This document shows, in pieces, positions 16,079-22,091 of a stretch of DNA of 28,685 nucleotides. Below the pieces are notes generated by a model. That model saw nothing but the letters and a program-made list of their open reading frames with translations, did no database searches and was not told the DNA's origin. Within the stretch, counting starts at the first letter, position 1; every line of letters starts with the position of its first letter. A program made the translations under genes and the position numbers. Source of the DNA: a virus; the IMG/VR virus record IMGVR_UViG_3300031237_000263, positions 1 through 28,685 of that record; one strand, 5' to 3'.

Positions 16079-16384
16079 TCAGCGCGCGGCCGGGCGCGCG
16101 ACACCGGGGTGCGGGCGGCCACGGCCGACGTCCTCGCCATTCTCCGTCAGGCAGGCGATCTGCACCTCGCCGCCCGCGCCGTCCGGGAGCCGCTCGATGC
16201 GGATCAGCTGCTGAGCATCGAGCCACACCAGGTCGCCGCGCAGCACATCGCGGGACACAGCGTGCCCGACATGCTGGAGCACGCGCTTGAGCACGAATTC
16301 GTTCATGCGACGGCCATCATCCTCGGCCAGACTGCGCAGCAGGACGAGCCGTCGGTCCTCGGCCAGGAGCGCGGAAAAGCTCAT
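16079..16384 (-). CDS. Mu gp26-like winged-helix protein (VpaChn25_0724 family)
   Basis: 101 residues. Matches the small phage family with FLAEDRRLVILR-type N-termini: here LLAEDRRLVLLRSLAEDDG, then MNEFVLKRVLQHVGHAVSRDVLRGDLVWLDAQQLI and a beta-wing QIACLTENGEDVGRGR. The helix order and the final wing suggest an ArsR-like winged helix. It is coupled by ATGA to the gp25-like gene. Despite the DNA-binding fold, its role in Mu-like phages is not established, and being in the late block between lysis and packaging genes argues for a structural or packaging-linked role. Ends in a Pro/Arg-rich tail. Confidence 0.88.
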   Translation of the reverse strand: MSFSALLAEDRRLVLLRSLAEDDGRRMNEFVLKRVLQHVGHAVSRDVLRGDLVWLDAQQLIRIERLPDGAGGEVQIACLTENGEDVGRGRPHPGVARPAAR

Positions 16385-16725
16385 CGTGGCGTTTTTCCGA
16401 TCTGATGTTCCACCAACAGCGTGGTCATGTGCTCGACCCGGCTGACGGCACTGGAGACGGCCCGTACCTGCTCCCCCACGACGGCAACACCACGTTCCGT
16501 GTCGGCGACGCGTGACGACAGCAGCCGCAGATCCTCATTGCGGGGCAGCGCTGCGATGCTGGCTTCGACAGCGGAAAGTCGTATGCCCTGGTCGGCGACC
16601 TGCTCCATTTTCTTGGCCATGACGTCCAGGATGTGCTGGCGGAGCATCCACAACCCGGCGCCGCCGATCAGGGTGAGCAGGCCGAGCAGCAGCGGCTGGC
16701 TGCGCAACAACATCTCGATCATCAC
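16381..16725 (-). CDS. Mu gp25-like membrane-anchored coiled-coil protein (DUF2730)
   Basis: 114 residues. An N-terminal hydrophobic helix (about residues 8-28, LLLGLLTLIGGAGLWML) is followed by a charged coiled coil with ALPRNEDLRLLSSRVADTERG and a C-terminal LLVEHQIGK. This is the DUF2730 plan: one membrane segment plus a long helical periplasmic or cytoplasmic rod. In Mu-like phages it belongs to the lysis block and has been suggested to be a spanin-like or holin-associated protein, without proof. The start overlaps the small 40-residue gene upstream (ATGA). Confidence 0.88.
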   Translation of the reverse strand: MMIEMLLRSQPLLLGLLTLIGGAGLWMLRQHILDVMAKKMEQVADQGIRLSAVEASIAALPRNEDLRLLSSRVADTERGVAVVGEQVRAVSSAVSRVEHMTTLLVEHQIGKTPR

Positions 16726-16844
16726 GGCGCCTCATGCGCCGCCGGCGGCAGCGCGGGCTTGCGGGCGGCGGCACAGATCCGCGCGATGGCGGCCGCGCGC
16801 AGGGCCTCGGCCAGATCCGCCGCGCGGTCGCCATCATCGGCCAT
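16722..16844 (-). CDS. 40-residue helical protein in the lysis block
   Basis: A short frame beginning MADDGDRAADLAEALRAAAI, 2 bases after the holin-like stop and overlapping the next start by ATGA (16722-16725). The tight spacing on both sides is the main evidence that it is translated. The sequence is Ala-rich with alternating acidic and basic residues, likely a single amphipathic helix, with one cysteine. No membrane segment. No family recognised. Confidence 0.55.
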   Translation of the reverse strand: MADDGDRAADLAEALRAAAIARICAAARKPALPPAAHEAP

Positions 16845-16846
16845 GG

Positions 16847-17176
16847 CTACACGCCCCGCGCGGCGAGGCGCTTCTCGATCATCGCCTCGGCGCCCGCCGT
16901 GTCGAGTCCGAAGCGGGCGAGCGCATCCGGTGCGCGCGCCGCCACATAGGCGGCCTCGGTGGCGACGGCTGCGCTGCGCGCTTCGGGTGCGCTGGCGGTG
17001 CGGAGCGCAACGGCGATGCGATCCACCCCCAGCTCCACCATGTCGACCAGATAGGTTCGGACCTCGCTGTCGGCGCGCTGGCGCAGCCAAGCGATCGCTT
17101 CCTTGCCGAGCAGGCCGACGATGCCGGAGAGCAGTAGACCGGCGAGCTGCACCGCTACGGGGAGGAGGGTATTCAT
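16847..17176 (-). CDS. Holin-like protein with one N-terminal membrane segment
   Basis: 109 residues from the ATG at 17176, overlapping the endolysin stop (ATGA). Residues 5-24 (LPVAVQLAGLLLSGIVGLLG) form one hydrophobic segment, followed by a helix KEAIAWLRQRADSEVRTYLVDMVELGVDRI and a C-terminal helix AGAEAMIEKRLAARG. This plan, one membrane helix then a soluble helical domain with E/A repeats, resembles the LL-H type holins of other phages. Its place directly after an endolysin supports a holin, which would form membrane lesions releasing or activating the endolysin. Membrane topology is predicted by eye. Confidence 0.75.
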   Translation of the reverse strand: MNTLLPVAVQLAGLLLSGIVGLLGKEAIAWLRQRADSEVRTYLVDMVELGVDRIAVALRTASAPEARSAAVATEAAYVAARAPDALARFGLDTAGAEAMIEKRLAARGV

Positions 17177-17775
17177 ACCGTTGGTATCTCCAAGGATTTG
17201 ATTGTTTCGGACCAGGCCGCGATGCCGAGCCGCGCCAGGCGGCGCGACCAACCGAGGCCGAAGCTGCGCCATGTGGGCAGCCCCGCGTGATGGACCATGC
17301 GGAGCGCCATGATCTCGGCGTAGACCGCTGCCGCTCCGCGTGCCGTGACGGCCGCGATCGTGCGCGGGCCCACTGCGCCATCCTGCACGGCGCCCGCCGC
17401 CGCCTGCAGCCAGCGCGCGGCACGCCCGGTGCCGCAGTTTATCGCGGCGTCGAAGGCGGCCAGGGCGACCGGATAGGGAAGGTCCCAGGCGTGCAGCGGA
17501 GCCCAGAAGTCATCGAAGTACAGGGCGGCGGCGACGTCGGCGGTGACCAGCCGGATGTCATCGGCATCCACATCACCGTCCCGATTTAGATCGACGAGGC
17601 GGCCCTTGGACCGGGCATAGCGCAGGGAAACGCCGTGATTCGTGGCGCCGCCGGGATCGGCGGGGTGATCGACAAATCCCCCCTCCTGCCCAAGCACGAA
17701 GCCGAATGCGATGATGAAGGCCCGGTCCCGATCGGACAGAGCGAGAGGCTTGCGGTCGGGATCGGGCGGCGACAT
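17173..17775 (-). CDS. Endolysin, glycoside hydrolase family 108, with an EF-hand-like insert
   Basis: 200 residues. The GH108 signature is GQEGGFVDHPADPGGATNHGVS (split here: GQEGGFVDHP at 29-38, then ADPGGATNHGVS), with E31 as the expected catalytic acid. Further family blocks are ALYFDDFWAPLHAWDLPYPVA, AAINCGTGRA and the C-terminal peptidoglycan-binding 3 type region. Residues 62-73, DLNRDGDVDADD, match the calcium loop DxNxDGxVDxxD found in dockerin and EF-hand domains. No signal peptide is visible, so release would depend on the holin-like protein downstream. Only weak ribosome-site resemblance exists upstream of the ATG. The dyad motif at 17809-17825 lies about 34 bases upstream. Confidence 0.92.
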   Translation of the reverse strand: MSPPDPDRKPLALSDRDRAFIIAFGFVLGQEGGFVDHPADPGGATNHGVSLRYARSKGRLVDLNRDGDVDADDIRLVTADVAAALYFDDFWAPLHAWDLPYPVALAAFDAAINCGTGRAARWLQAAAGAVQDGAVGPRTIAAVTARGAAAVYAEIMALRMVHHAGLPTWRSFGLGWSRRLARLGIAAWSETIKSLEIPTV

Positions 17776-17808
17776 GCTGCGGAGATTGCCTACGCGGGCG
17801 CGGCGAAA

Positions 17809-17825
17809 TCAGGCTGACAGGTGTC
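17809..17825 (-). promoter_or_regulatory. Candidate late activator site upstream of endolysin gene (Plys-like)
   Basis: TCAGGCTGACAGGTGTC on the plus strand is identical to the copy at 10780-10796 in 16 of 17 bases. The dyad halves are CTGACA and, inverted, CCGACA, two bases apart. It stands between divergent genes: 34 bases from the endolysin start on the minus strand and 13 bases before the lipoprotein start on the plus strand, overlapping the approach to that gene's ribosome site. It may therefore affect both. Confidence 0.55.
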
Positions 17826-17837
17826 GGAGGGTAGGCA

Positions 17838-18209
17838 ATGCGGCGACTGCTGAGCATCCTGACGACCGGATTCCTGATCGGATGCGCCGTGCCGTCGACC
17901 CTGGTGGCCCGCCCGCCTGAAGGCTATGAGGCGCTGCGGGTCACGCAATCGATGCAGGTCACCGCCATTGCCACCAACCGGTGGGAACTTCCTGCTGGTA
18001 CCATTCTGGTCGGCGATCGTCGCCAAGCGGTTGGAGGCGCCCAGCTATATTGCGGATCTCTGCCGCTCGGCGATTCGGTGCTCAGCCGGATGACATGGCA
18101 GTGCGCTACCTTCGATGGGGAAAACTTGGTCGTCTCAGCCGATATGCCGGTCCGATCTGGGACGATCCGGATTTCGCAGGGCGAGATCGAGCGTATCCGC
18201 ATGAGGTGA
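17838..18209 (+). CDS. Small exported lipoprotein, accessory (moron-like) gene
   Basis: 123 residues, plus strand, with a good ribosome site GGAGG seven bases before the ATG. The first 20 residues, MRRLLSILTTGFLIGCAVPS, are a lipoprotein signal: two Arg, a hydrophobic core and the lipobox LIGC with the acceptor Cys at 16. The mature part is beta-like, with three further cysteines and repeated short hydrophobic strands (PAGTILVGDRR, SGTIRISQGEIERIRMR). Codon positions show the G-rich first base expected of a real gene. It sits against the direction of the phage operons, between lysis and antirepressor genes. It might be an envelope-modifying exclusion protein or an outer spanin; neither is supported by family recognition. 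Confidence 0.75.
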   Translation: MRRLLSILTTGFLIGCAVPSTLVARPPEGYEALRVTQSMQVTAIATNRWELPAGTILVGDRRQAVGGAQLYCGSLPLGDSVLSRMTWQCATFDGENLVVSADMPVRSGTIRISQGEIERIRMR

Positions 18210-18226
18210 GGCCGGGGGCGGATCGC
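18138..18226. repeat. Direct repeat copy 1 (lipoprotein gene 3' end)
   Basis: This 89-bp stretch, the last 24 codons of the lipoprotein gene plus 17 bases, recurs at 18616-18704 with four differences (85 of 89 identical). It ends with GAGGTGAGGCCGGGG, a 15-mer that also appears at 18520-18534. Confidence 0.95.
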
Positions 18227-18244
18227 TTTGCTCCCCATCGGTAC

Positions 18245-18505
18245 CTAGAAGATAAGCGCAAGACCCAGGGCGAACACCACGATCCATAGCAGACCAAAGG
18301 GGAGCGGCCCCGGTCGCTCGCCGCCAACCCGCCACCCTCCACGCAGAAACGCGCGATGCCCGGCTTCCAGCGCCTCGGCGAGTTCCGGAGATGCCGCCGC
18401 GATTTGATCCAGGACCACCGTGTCTGATGCGATGCGACCATCAATGATCGCGCCGACCCGCGGCGTTCCCGGAAAAAGGTGTTGAGCGTGACCAGGTTTC
18501 GTCAT
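18245..18505 (-). CDS. Small protein with C-terminal membrane anchor
   Basis: 86 residues beginning MTKPGHAQHLFPGTPRVGA (a longer form from 18538 is possible). A soluble N-terminal part with an acidic helix, ELAEALEAGHRAFLRGGWRVGGE, is followed by a terminal hydrophobic segment GLLWIVVFALGLALIF that would anchor the C-terminus in the membrane. The gene lies exactly between the duplicated 3' ends of the lipoprotein and antirepressor genes, as if inserted at their junction. No family is recognised. It could be an immunity or lysis-timing factor, but there is no direct evidence. Confidence 0.6.
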   Translation of the reverse strand: MTKPGHAQHLFPGTPRVGAIIDGRIASDTVVLDQIAAASPELAEALEAGHRAFLRGGWRVGGERPGPLPFGLLWIVVFALGLALIF

Positions 18506-18519
18506 CTCGGCATGTCTCT

Positions 18520-18615
18520 GAGGTGAGGCCGGGGACACATCGCTCCGCCCCTGCGCCTGTTTATGCCACTATGCGCTGCGCGCCAACGATCCGATCAATT
18601 CGGCCGCTAGCAATT
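18520..18615 (-). pseudogene. Relic of a second antirepressor gene 3' end
   Basis: On the minus strand this segment aligns along its full length with the end of the intact antirepressor and its flank (18681-18778), with scattered substitutions and one missing base. Translated in the matching frame it reads QLLAAELI before the frame slips, against ELLAAELI in the intact gene; both then run into the shared flank CCCCGGCCTCACCTC. It is cut off abruptly at 18616, where the second copy of the lipoprotein 3' end begins. It is a remnant of recombination, not a functional gene. Confidence 0.8.
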
Positions 18616-18704
18616 GCCGATATGCCTGTCCGATCTGGGACGATCCGGATTCCGCAGGGCGCGATCGAGCGTATCCGCATGAGGTGAGGCCGGGGACGGA
18701 TCGC
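18616..18704. repeat. Direct repeat copy 2 (orphan lipoprotein 3' end)
   Basis: Matches 18138-18226 in 85 of 89 bases. Here no lipoprotein gene precedes it, so it is an orphan tail. It lies immediately beside the 3' end of the intact antirepressor gene, converging with it. Confidence 0.95.
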
Positions 18705-18720
18705 GCCGCCCCCGGCCCAT

Positions 18721-19338
18721 TCACGCGGCCTTGCGCTGAACGCCCGCGACCCGGATCAATTCCGCCGCGAGCAACTCCGAGCGCTCCCGCTCGACGAGGA
18801 TCTTCAACTCCCGCGCTGACAGGCCGGCCAGGGCAGCCTGCCGCCGAGCGCGACGGTTCTTTTCACGCGCCGCCCGGAAGGCCATGGCGATGTCGGCCGA
18901 TGCTTCCAGGGCAGTCTGGATCGCTGCCCGGACCATGGGATGGTCGGCCAGCCGGGGCGGCCCTTCGACCGTTTCCAGCAGGTCGCCGGTCGGCTTGGCA
19001 CTAACCGGCGCCTTGCCTTCCAGGAGGTCCAGCAACCAGCGCCGAAAGCGGGCAGCCGGGGGTGTGCGGGCCAGGATGGTCAGTAGCAGGGCGCCACGCG
19101 TCGAGAAGACGCGCACCTGCTGCGAACCGCCCCCCGTCTGTTCCAGGATCAGCCGGGTCTCATCGGCGGTGAATTCGTCGCTGTGACGATTGTACAGATT
19201 GAGGACGGCCCGGTTGTGAGCGAAGCCAAGGGGGGCACCAATCTGATGATCCCTTAGCCAGATTTGCCCCTCCATTCGCAGCCCATCCAGCCGCGTCCGG
19301 TCGTAGAGAAGAGGGATGTTGGTGGTGTCGTTCGGCAT
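18721..19338 (-). CDS. Phage antirepressor (BRO/P22_AR-type N-terminal domain)
   Basis: 205 residues from the ATG at 19338, seven bases after an AAGGA ribosome site. The N-terminal half, with IPLLYDRTRLDG, GQIWLRDHQIGAPLGF, VLNLYNRHSDEF and TGGGSQQVRVFSTRGALLLTILARTPPAARFRRWLLDLLEG, matches antirepressors that inactivate phage repressors or related regulators by direct binding. The C-terminal half is helical and charged (REKNRRARRQAALAGLSARELKILVERERSELL), likely for oligomerisation. Upstream is a structured 314-bp leader resembling the C4-controlled ant region of P1. The gene's 3' end has a degenerate second copy downstream, see 18520-18615. Confidence 0.82.
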   Translation of the reverse strand: MPNDTTNIPLLYDRTRLDGLRMEGQIWLRDHQIGAPLGFAHNRAVLNLYNRHSDEFTADETRLILEQTGGGSQQVRVFSTRGALLLTILARTPPAARFRRWLLDLLEGKAPVSAKPTGDLLETVEGPPRLADHPMVRAAIQTALEASADIAMAFRAAREKNRRARRQAALAGLSARELKILVERERSELLAAELIRVAGVQRKAA

Positions 19339-19652
19339 CTGCCGATCCTTGTCCTTGGTGTCATGGGACGCCGATAGACGGCTTTTCACAGCCACCTGGC
19401 GGCGGGACGGTGAAAACCTGCACCAAGGAACAGGTGTCGCTTCTTCCCCTTGCGGGTGTTTTATCCGCGACCGTCCCACCATAGGGTGGTTGCCCGGGCG
19501 AACTCCGGGCACGACAAACCCCGCGCAGAAACACTGGCGGGGGTCCCGCCTTGATGTCTTTCTCCGCACCGGATCGCTCGGCGCGGCCAGCCCTTTCGGG
19601 GCAGGGAGTTTTCACCCTCCACCTCCGAGATAGGGCTGGGGCGGGGAATTGG
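19339..19652 (-). ncRNA. Structured antirepressor leader, C4-like antisense RNA candidate
   Basis: No convincing gene lies in this 314-bp stretch. On the minus strand it has several features of the C4 region of phages P1 and P7, where a short RNA blocks expression of the antirepressor downstream: GGTGAAAAC (19616-19608) is complementary to GTTTTCACC (19417-19409); GGTGGGACGG (19480-19471) pairs with CCGTCCCGCC (19410-19401), with one G-U; TGCCCGG/CCGGGCA (19511-19491) forms a 7-bp hairpin with a 7-base loop; and CCACC/GGTGG (19489-19476) offers an alternative fold. A frame ending at 19361 runs through it, with pieces like PPYGGTVADKTP reminiscent of the small Icd-type frames of such loci. Family membership is my inference from architecture. 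Confidence 0.45.
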
Positions 19653-20243
19653 TCAAGCATCCTCTTGCCCCACACAGGACAGGCGCCCGACCTGGCAGTC
19701 GGCGCAGAGGATACGAAGATTGGCGATATCGAAGGCGCGGTCAGGCCGCGCGATCCGGCTCTCGACATGGGCGGCGGTCAGCCGGGCCTCATCGGCCGGC
19801 ACCGCCCCGCAGGACATGCAGCGCCGCCCGTAGAGGTGCAGCGCACGCCAGCGCAGGGCGCGCCATTCCTTGGTGCGGAAGAACAGATCGGTGGGCAGGC
19901 CGGCCAGCACGCCATGGTGCTCGGCCTGCCCCGCAAGCCGGGAGATCGGCTTGTGCAGAGAGGCGAGGATTTCCGCCGCATCCTTCTTGGCCAGCCGCTT
20001 TGCCGCTGCTTTCGCCTGCGCCCAGCGGACGTGCTCGCTCTGATGGTGCTTGGCCTTGTTCACCGTCTTCATGGCGCGCAGGGCCTGGGTGATGAAGGCA
20101 TGGCCGCTGATGTCGGTTCCAAGTCGCCGAATGACGGCGACCTTCTCCTTGACCGGCAGGCGCTTGGCTTCCGGACAGCCGAAGCGGTCCGCCAGGACCT
20201 CGAACAGGGCGAGGCGCTGGTAATGGATGGCTTTTTCGCTCAT
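19653..20243 (-). CDS. HNH nuclease-like phage protein
   Basis: 196 residues from the ATG at 20243, 4 bases after the Mor-like stop. The first 110 residues are helical and Lys/Ala/His-rich (KTVNKAKHHQSEHVRW), a part I do not recognise. The last 70 form an HNH-type core: FFRTKEWRALRWRAL, a zinc pair CMSC, the histidine block TAAHVESR, then NLRILCADC with the second cysteine pair. The expected His-Asn-His spacing is roughly kept although the final His is replaced or missing (CADCQVGR), so cleavage is uncertain. HNH proteins often assist packaging, but this one sits in the early/middle part rather than beside the terminase. Confidence 0.78.
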   Translation of the reverse strand: MSEKAIHYQRLALFEVLADRFGCPEAKRLPVKEKVAVIRRLGTDISGHAFITQALRAMKTVNKAKHHQSEHVRWAQAKAAAKRLAKKDAAEILASLHKPISRLAGQAEHHGVLAGLPTDLFFRTKEWRALRWRALHLYGRRCMSCGAVPADEARLTAAHVESRIARPDRAFDIANLRILCADCQVGRLSCVGQEDA

Positions 20244-20247
20244 TGCC

Positions 20248-20655
20248 TCACCGCCTGCGCCCAAAAAAATCCGCCTGCGCCTGGACCGGCGGGTTGCGCA
20301 GCCGCGCCTTCCAGCGCTGGACATCGCGCACGTGCATCCGCAGCTCGGCCGCGATCGCTCCGGCGGTCAGGCCGCGGTCCAGTCCGTCCTGCACGGCGGC
20401 CGCCACCAGCGCGCGCCGCGCCGGCCCCATCGGCACCACAATGCGCGCCATGGGGTCGTGCCGCTCGATCAGCCAGGCCAGCACCGGGGCCCCCATCGTA
20501 CGCGCCACGGGATGATCCGGCCGGGCGGTTGCCGGCATATAGAGATACTGCCCGCCAAACATCTCAGCGAAGCGCAGCGCGACCGGCAGACCATGCGCCT
20601 CGGCCATTTCCCGCAGCAGCGACGGGAGGTGCAGGCATTGCGTCGGCGCGGTCAT
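20248..20655 (-). CDS. Mor/C-like transcription activator
   Basis: 135 residues. The N-terminal part, MAEAHGLPVALRFAEMFGGQYLYMP, followed by DHPVARTMGAPVLAWLIERHD, reads like the dimerisation half of Mor/C proteins (the GG.YLY(I/V)P strand is typical). The C-terminal part, AVQDGLDRGLTAGAIAAELRMHVRDVQRWKARL, is a helix-turn-helix ending. The location right after gemA and ahead of lysis and head genes is that of Mu mor/C. It is the obvious candidate to bind the CTGACA-N2-TGTCAG sites at 10780 and 17809 and switch on late transcription. Similarity is moderate; the binding claim is inference. Its start overlaps the small upstream gene (TGATG). Confidence 0.72.
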   Translation of the reverse strand: MTAPTQCLHLPSLLREMAEAHGLPVALRFAEMFGGQYLYMPATARPDHPVARTMGAPVLAWLIERHDPMARIVVPMGPARRALVAAAVQDGLDRGLTAGAIAAELRMHVRDVQRWKARLRNPPVQAQADFFGRRR

Positions 20656-20768
20656 CACCCAGCCCTCAGCATCGCCACCACCAGCCGCCGCAGGTCCGGC
20701 GGCAGTCCGGCCAAAAGGCGGCGCAGCTGGCGGCGGGCGCGGCGGCGGCGAAACCAGCGGCAGCTCAT
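20655..20768 (-). CDS. 37-residue Arg-rich small protein
   Basis: Sequence starts MSCRWFRRRRARRQLRRLL and continues AGLPPDLRRLVVAMLRAG. It overlaps the upstream stop by ATGA (20765-20768) and the downstream start by TGATG, so it fills the gap between two genes exactly. About 14 of 37 residues are Arg, with a hydrophobic C-terminal helix. No family is known to me. It could bind nucleic acid or act only as a coupling peptide for the activator gene. Confidence 0.6.
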   Translation of the reverse strand: MSCRWFRRRRARRQLRRLLAGLPPDLRRLVVAMLRAG

Positions 20769-21004
20769 GGCACCACCACGCCGGCAGAAAAGCGCAGCCG
20801 CAACCGCGTGCCGCCCGGCAGGGTGACCTCACCCTCCGCCACGACAAATTCGAGCCCATTTTCCAACAGCAGCATGGGCACCAGTTCGCTCAGCCGCGCC
20901 AGTGTCGGGTCCAGCGCCTGGCGCGCGACCGCGCGACCGATGTCCCGGTCCTGCATCATGCGGCGGTCGAAGGCGCGCGCGAGGCGGCGACGGTTGGCGG
21001 TCAT
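20765..21004 (-). CDS. Small early/middle phage protein, unknown
   Basis: 79 residues starting MTANRRRLARAFDRRMMQDR, overlapping the gemA stop by ATGA. The first 35 residues are a basic helix; the remainder looks beta-rich (EFVVAEGEVTLPGGTRLRLRFSAGVVV). No motif for catalysis or metal binding. The basic helix suggests nucleic acid contact. Unknown function; real gene by coupling on both sides and codon pattern. Confidence 0.7.
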   Translation of the reverse strand: MTANRRRLARAFDRRMMQDRDIGRAVARQALDPTLARLSELVPMLLLENGLEFVVAEGEVTLPGGTRLRLRFSAGVVVP

Positions 21005-21465
21005 CGCGCCGTCGCCTTTTCGCGCCGCAACCAGGCCTTGAGCCCCTCTGCCACGCGGTTGCCCTGGGATGCGTCCAGGAACTCCGGCGCGTCGACCCCG
21101 TCGGGATGCGCCGCCGTTTTCGTCTGGCGGCGACAAAACGCCCTCAGAGCCGCCTCAGACGGGTCTGAGACATAGGCCGAGAGGTCGCGCCAGATCGCCC
21201 GGATCATGCGCACCTGCGCCTTGCCGCTCGCCGGCCGCGCGCCACGTGGCGGTGCGGCCTTCCAACCCAGGCGGCGGAATTCTGCGAGCACCAGGTCGAG
21301 CTGGACGAGCGACAGATCCCCCGCGCTGCGGCAGCCGGTGAGACGATCGACCAGATCGCGATAGGTGTCCTCGTCCAGGCCCAACGCCTTGCAGGCCAGG
21401 TGGATCTGCGCCAGCCGCGCGCGACGCAGCTGCGCGGCCCCGGGGGCTCCCCCGGCCGACGTCAT
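21001..21465 (-). CDS. gemA: GemA/gp16-like regulatory protein (DUF1018)
   Basis: 154 residues from the ATG at 21465 (ATGA overlap with the upstream gene; the open frame extends further but has no support). The GemA hallmark is the N-terminal LAQIHLACKALGLDEDTYRDLVDRLTGCRSAGDLS block, followed by LDLVLAEFRRLGWK, and QVRMIRAIWRDLS in the second half. In Mu, GemA affects host gene expression and DNA supercoiling through gyrase and topoisomerase functions. It marks the end of the early/middle block, before the Mor-like gene. The C-terminal third (FCRRQTKTAAHPDGVDAPEFLDASQGNRVAEGLKAWLR) fits the family. Confidence 0.9.
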   Translation of the reverse strand: MTSAGGAPGAAQLRRARLAQIHLACKALGLDEDTYRDLVDRLTGCRSAGDLSLVQLDLVLAEFRRLGWKAAPPRGARPASGKAQVRMIRAIWRDLSAYVSDPSEAALRAFCRRQTKTAAHPDGVDAPEFLDASQGNRVAEGLKAWLRREKATAR

Positions 21466-22091
21466 GCGCGCCGCCGGGCGGTGACGTACTCGGCCACGAG
21501 CGTGAGCGGCAGAATCAGATCGGCGGCGATCCGCCGCCCGGCATGCCCCTCCGCCAGCATGTCCTCGATGTCGCGCCGATTCTCGTCGCTCAGCGCCAAC
21601 ACCCGTCCCGCTTCGGGCGGGGGGCCGAGCCATTCGCGCAATTTGCCCGCCGTCGCCGGGCTCAACTTCGGCAGCGCGGCCTTCGGCGGCGGCTCGGCCG
21701 CGACGGACGCCGGCCCTGGCGCCGGTGGCGCCGCCCGCGCCTTGACCTTGGCGCGATAGGCGAGGTTCTGGCGGCGCTTCGCCTCCTTCGCGCGCGCTGC
21801 CTTCTCATCGGAGGTCAGACCGGGGGCGAGCGGCGGGCCTGGCGGGTGTGGCGACCGCGCGACCACGGGCACAGGCGCCGGCACCGGTCCGCGCGCCCTC
21901 TCCTCCCGCGTTCGGTGCTCGTGCACCGGGACCCACTTGTACTCCCGCCATGCCTGCACAGCCGGGTCAGGCGCCGCCAGCCCATGCAGCAGCGCCAGCA
22001 GGTCGCGAACCGCCGCCGGCGGCAGCGGGGTGACACGGGTGGCCAGAAGGGCGTCTGCGCCCTCAATGGCGCGGATCAGCAGCTCGCTCAT
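21462..22091 (-). CDS. Early protein with basic linker and HTH-like C-terminus, unknown
   Basis: 209 residues from the ATG at 22091. Three parts: a helical N-terminus (IRAIEGADALLATRV, then AAVRDLLALLHGLAAPD), a Pro/Ala-rich middle with a strongly basic segment (about 120-145, AARAKEAKRRQNLAYRAKVKAR), and a C-terminal helix-turn-helix-like end, ENRRDIEDMLAEGHAGRRIAADL followed by LTLVAEYVTARRR. The plan looks like a DNA-binding regulator, but no family is recognised. It lies between a Cys-rich protein and gemA with four-base overlaps on both sides. Confidence 0.65.
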   Translation of the reverse strand: MSELLIRAIEGADALLATRVTPLPPAAVRDLLALLHGLAAPDPAVQAWREYKWVPVHEHRTREERARGPVPAPVPVVARSPHPPGPPLAPGLTSDEKAARAKEAKRRQNLAYRAKVKARAAPPAPGPASVAAEPPPKAALPKLSPATAGKLREWLGPPPEAGRVLALSDENRRDIEDMLAEGHAGRRIAADLILPLTLVAEYVTARRRA

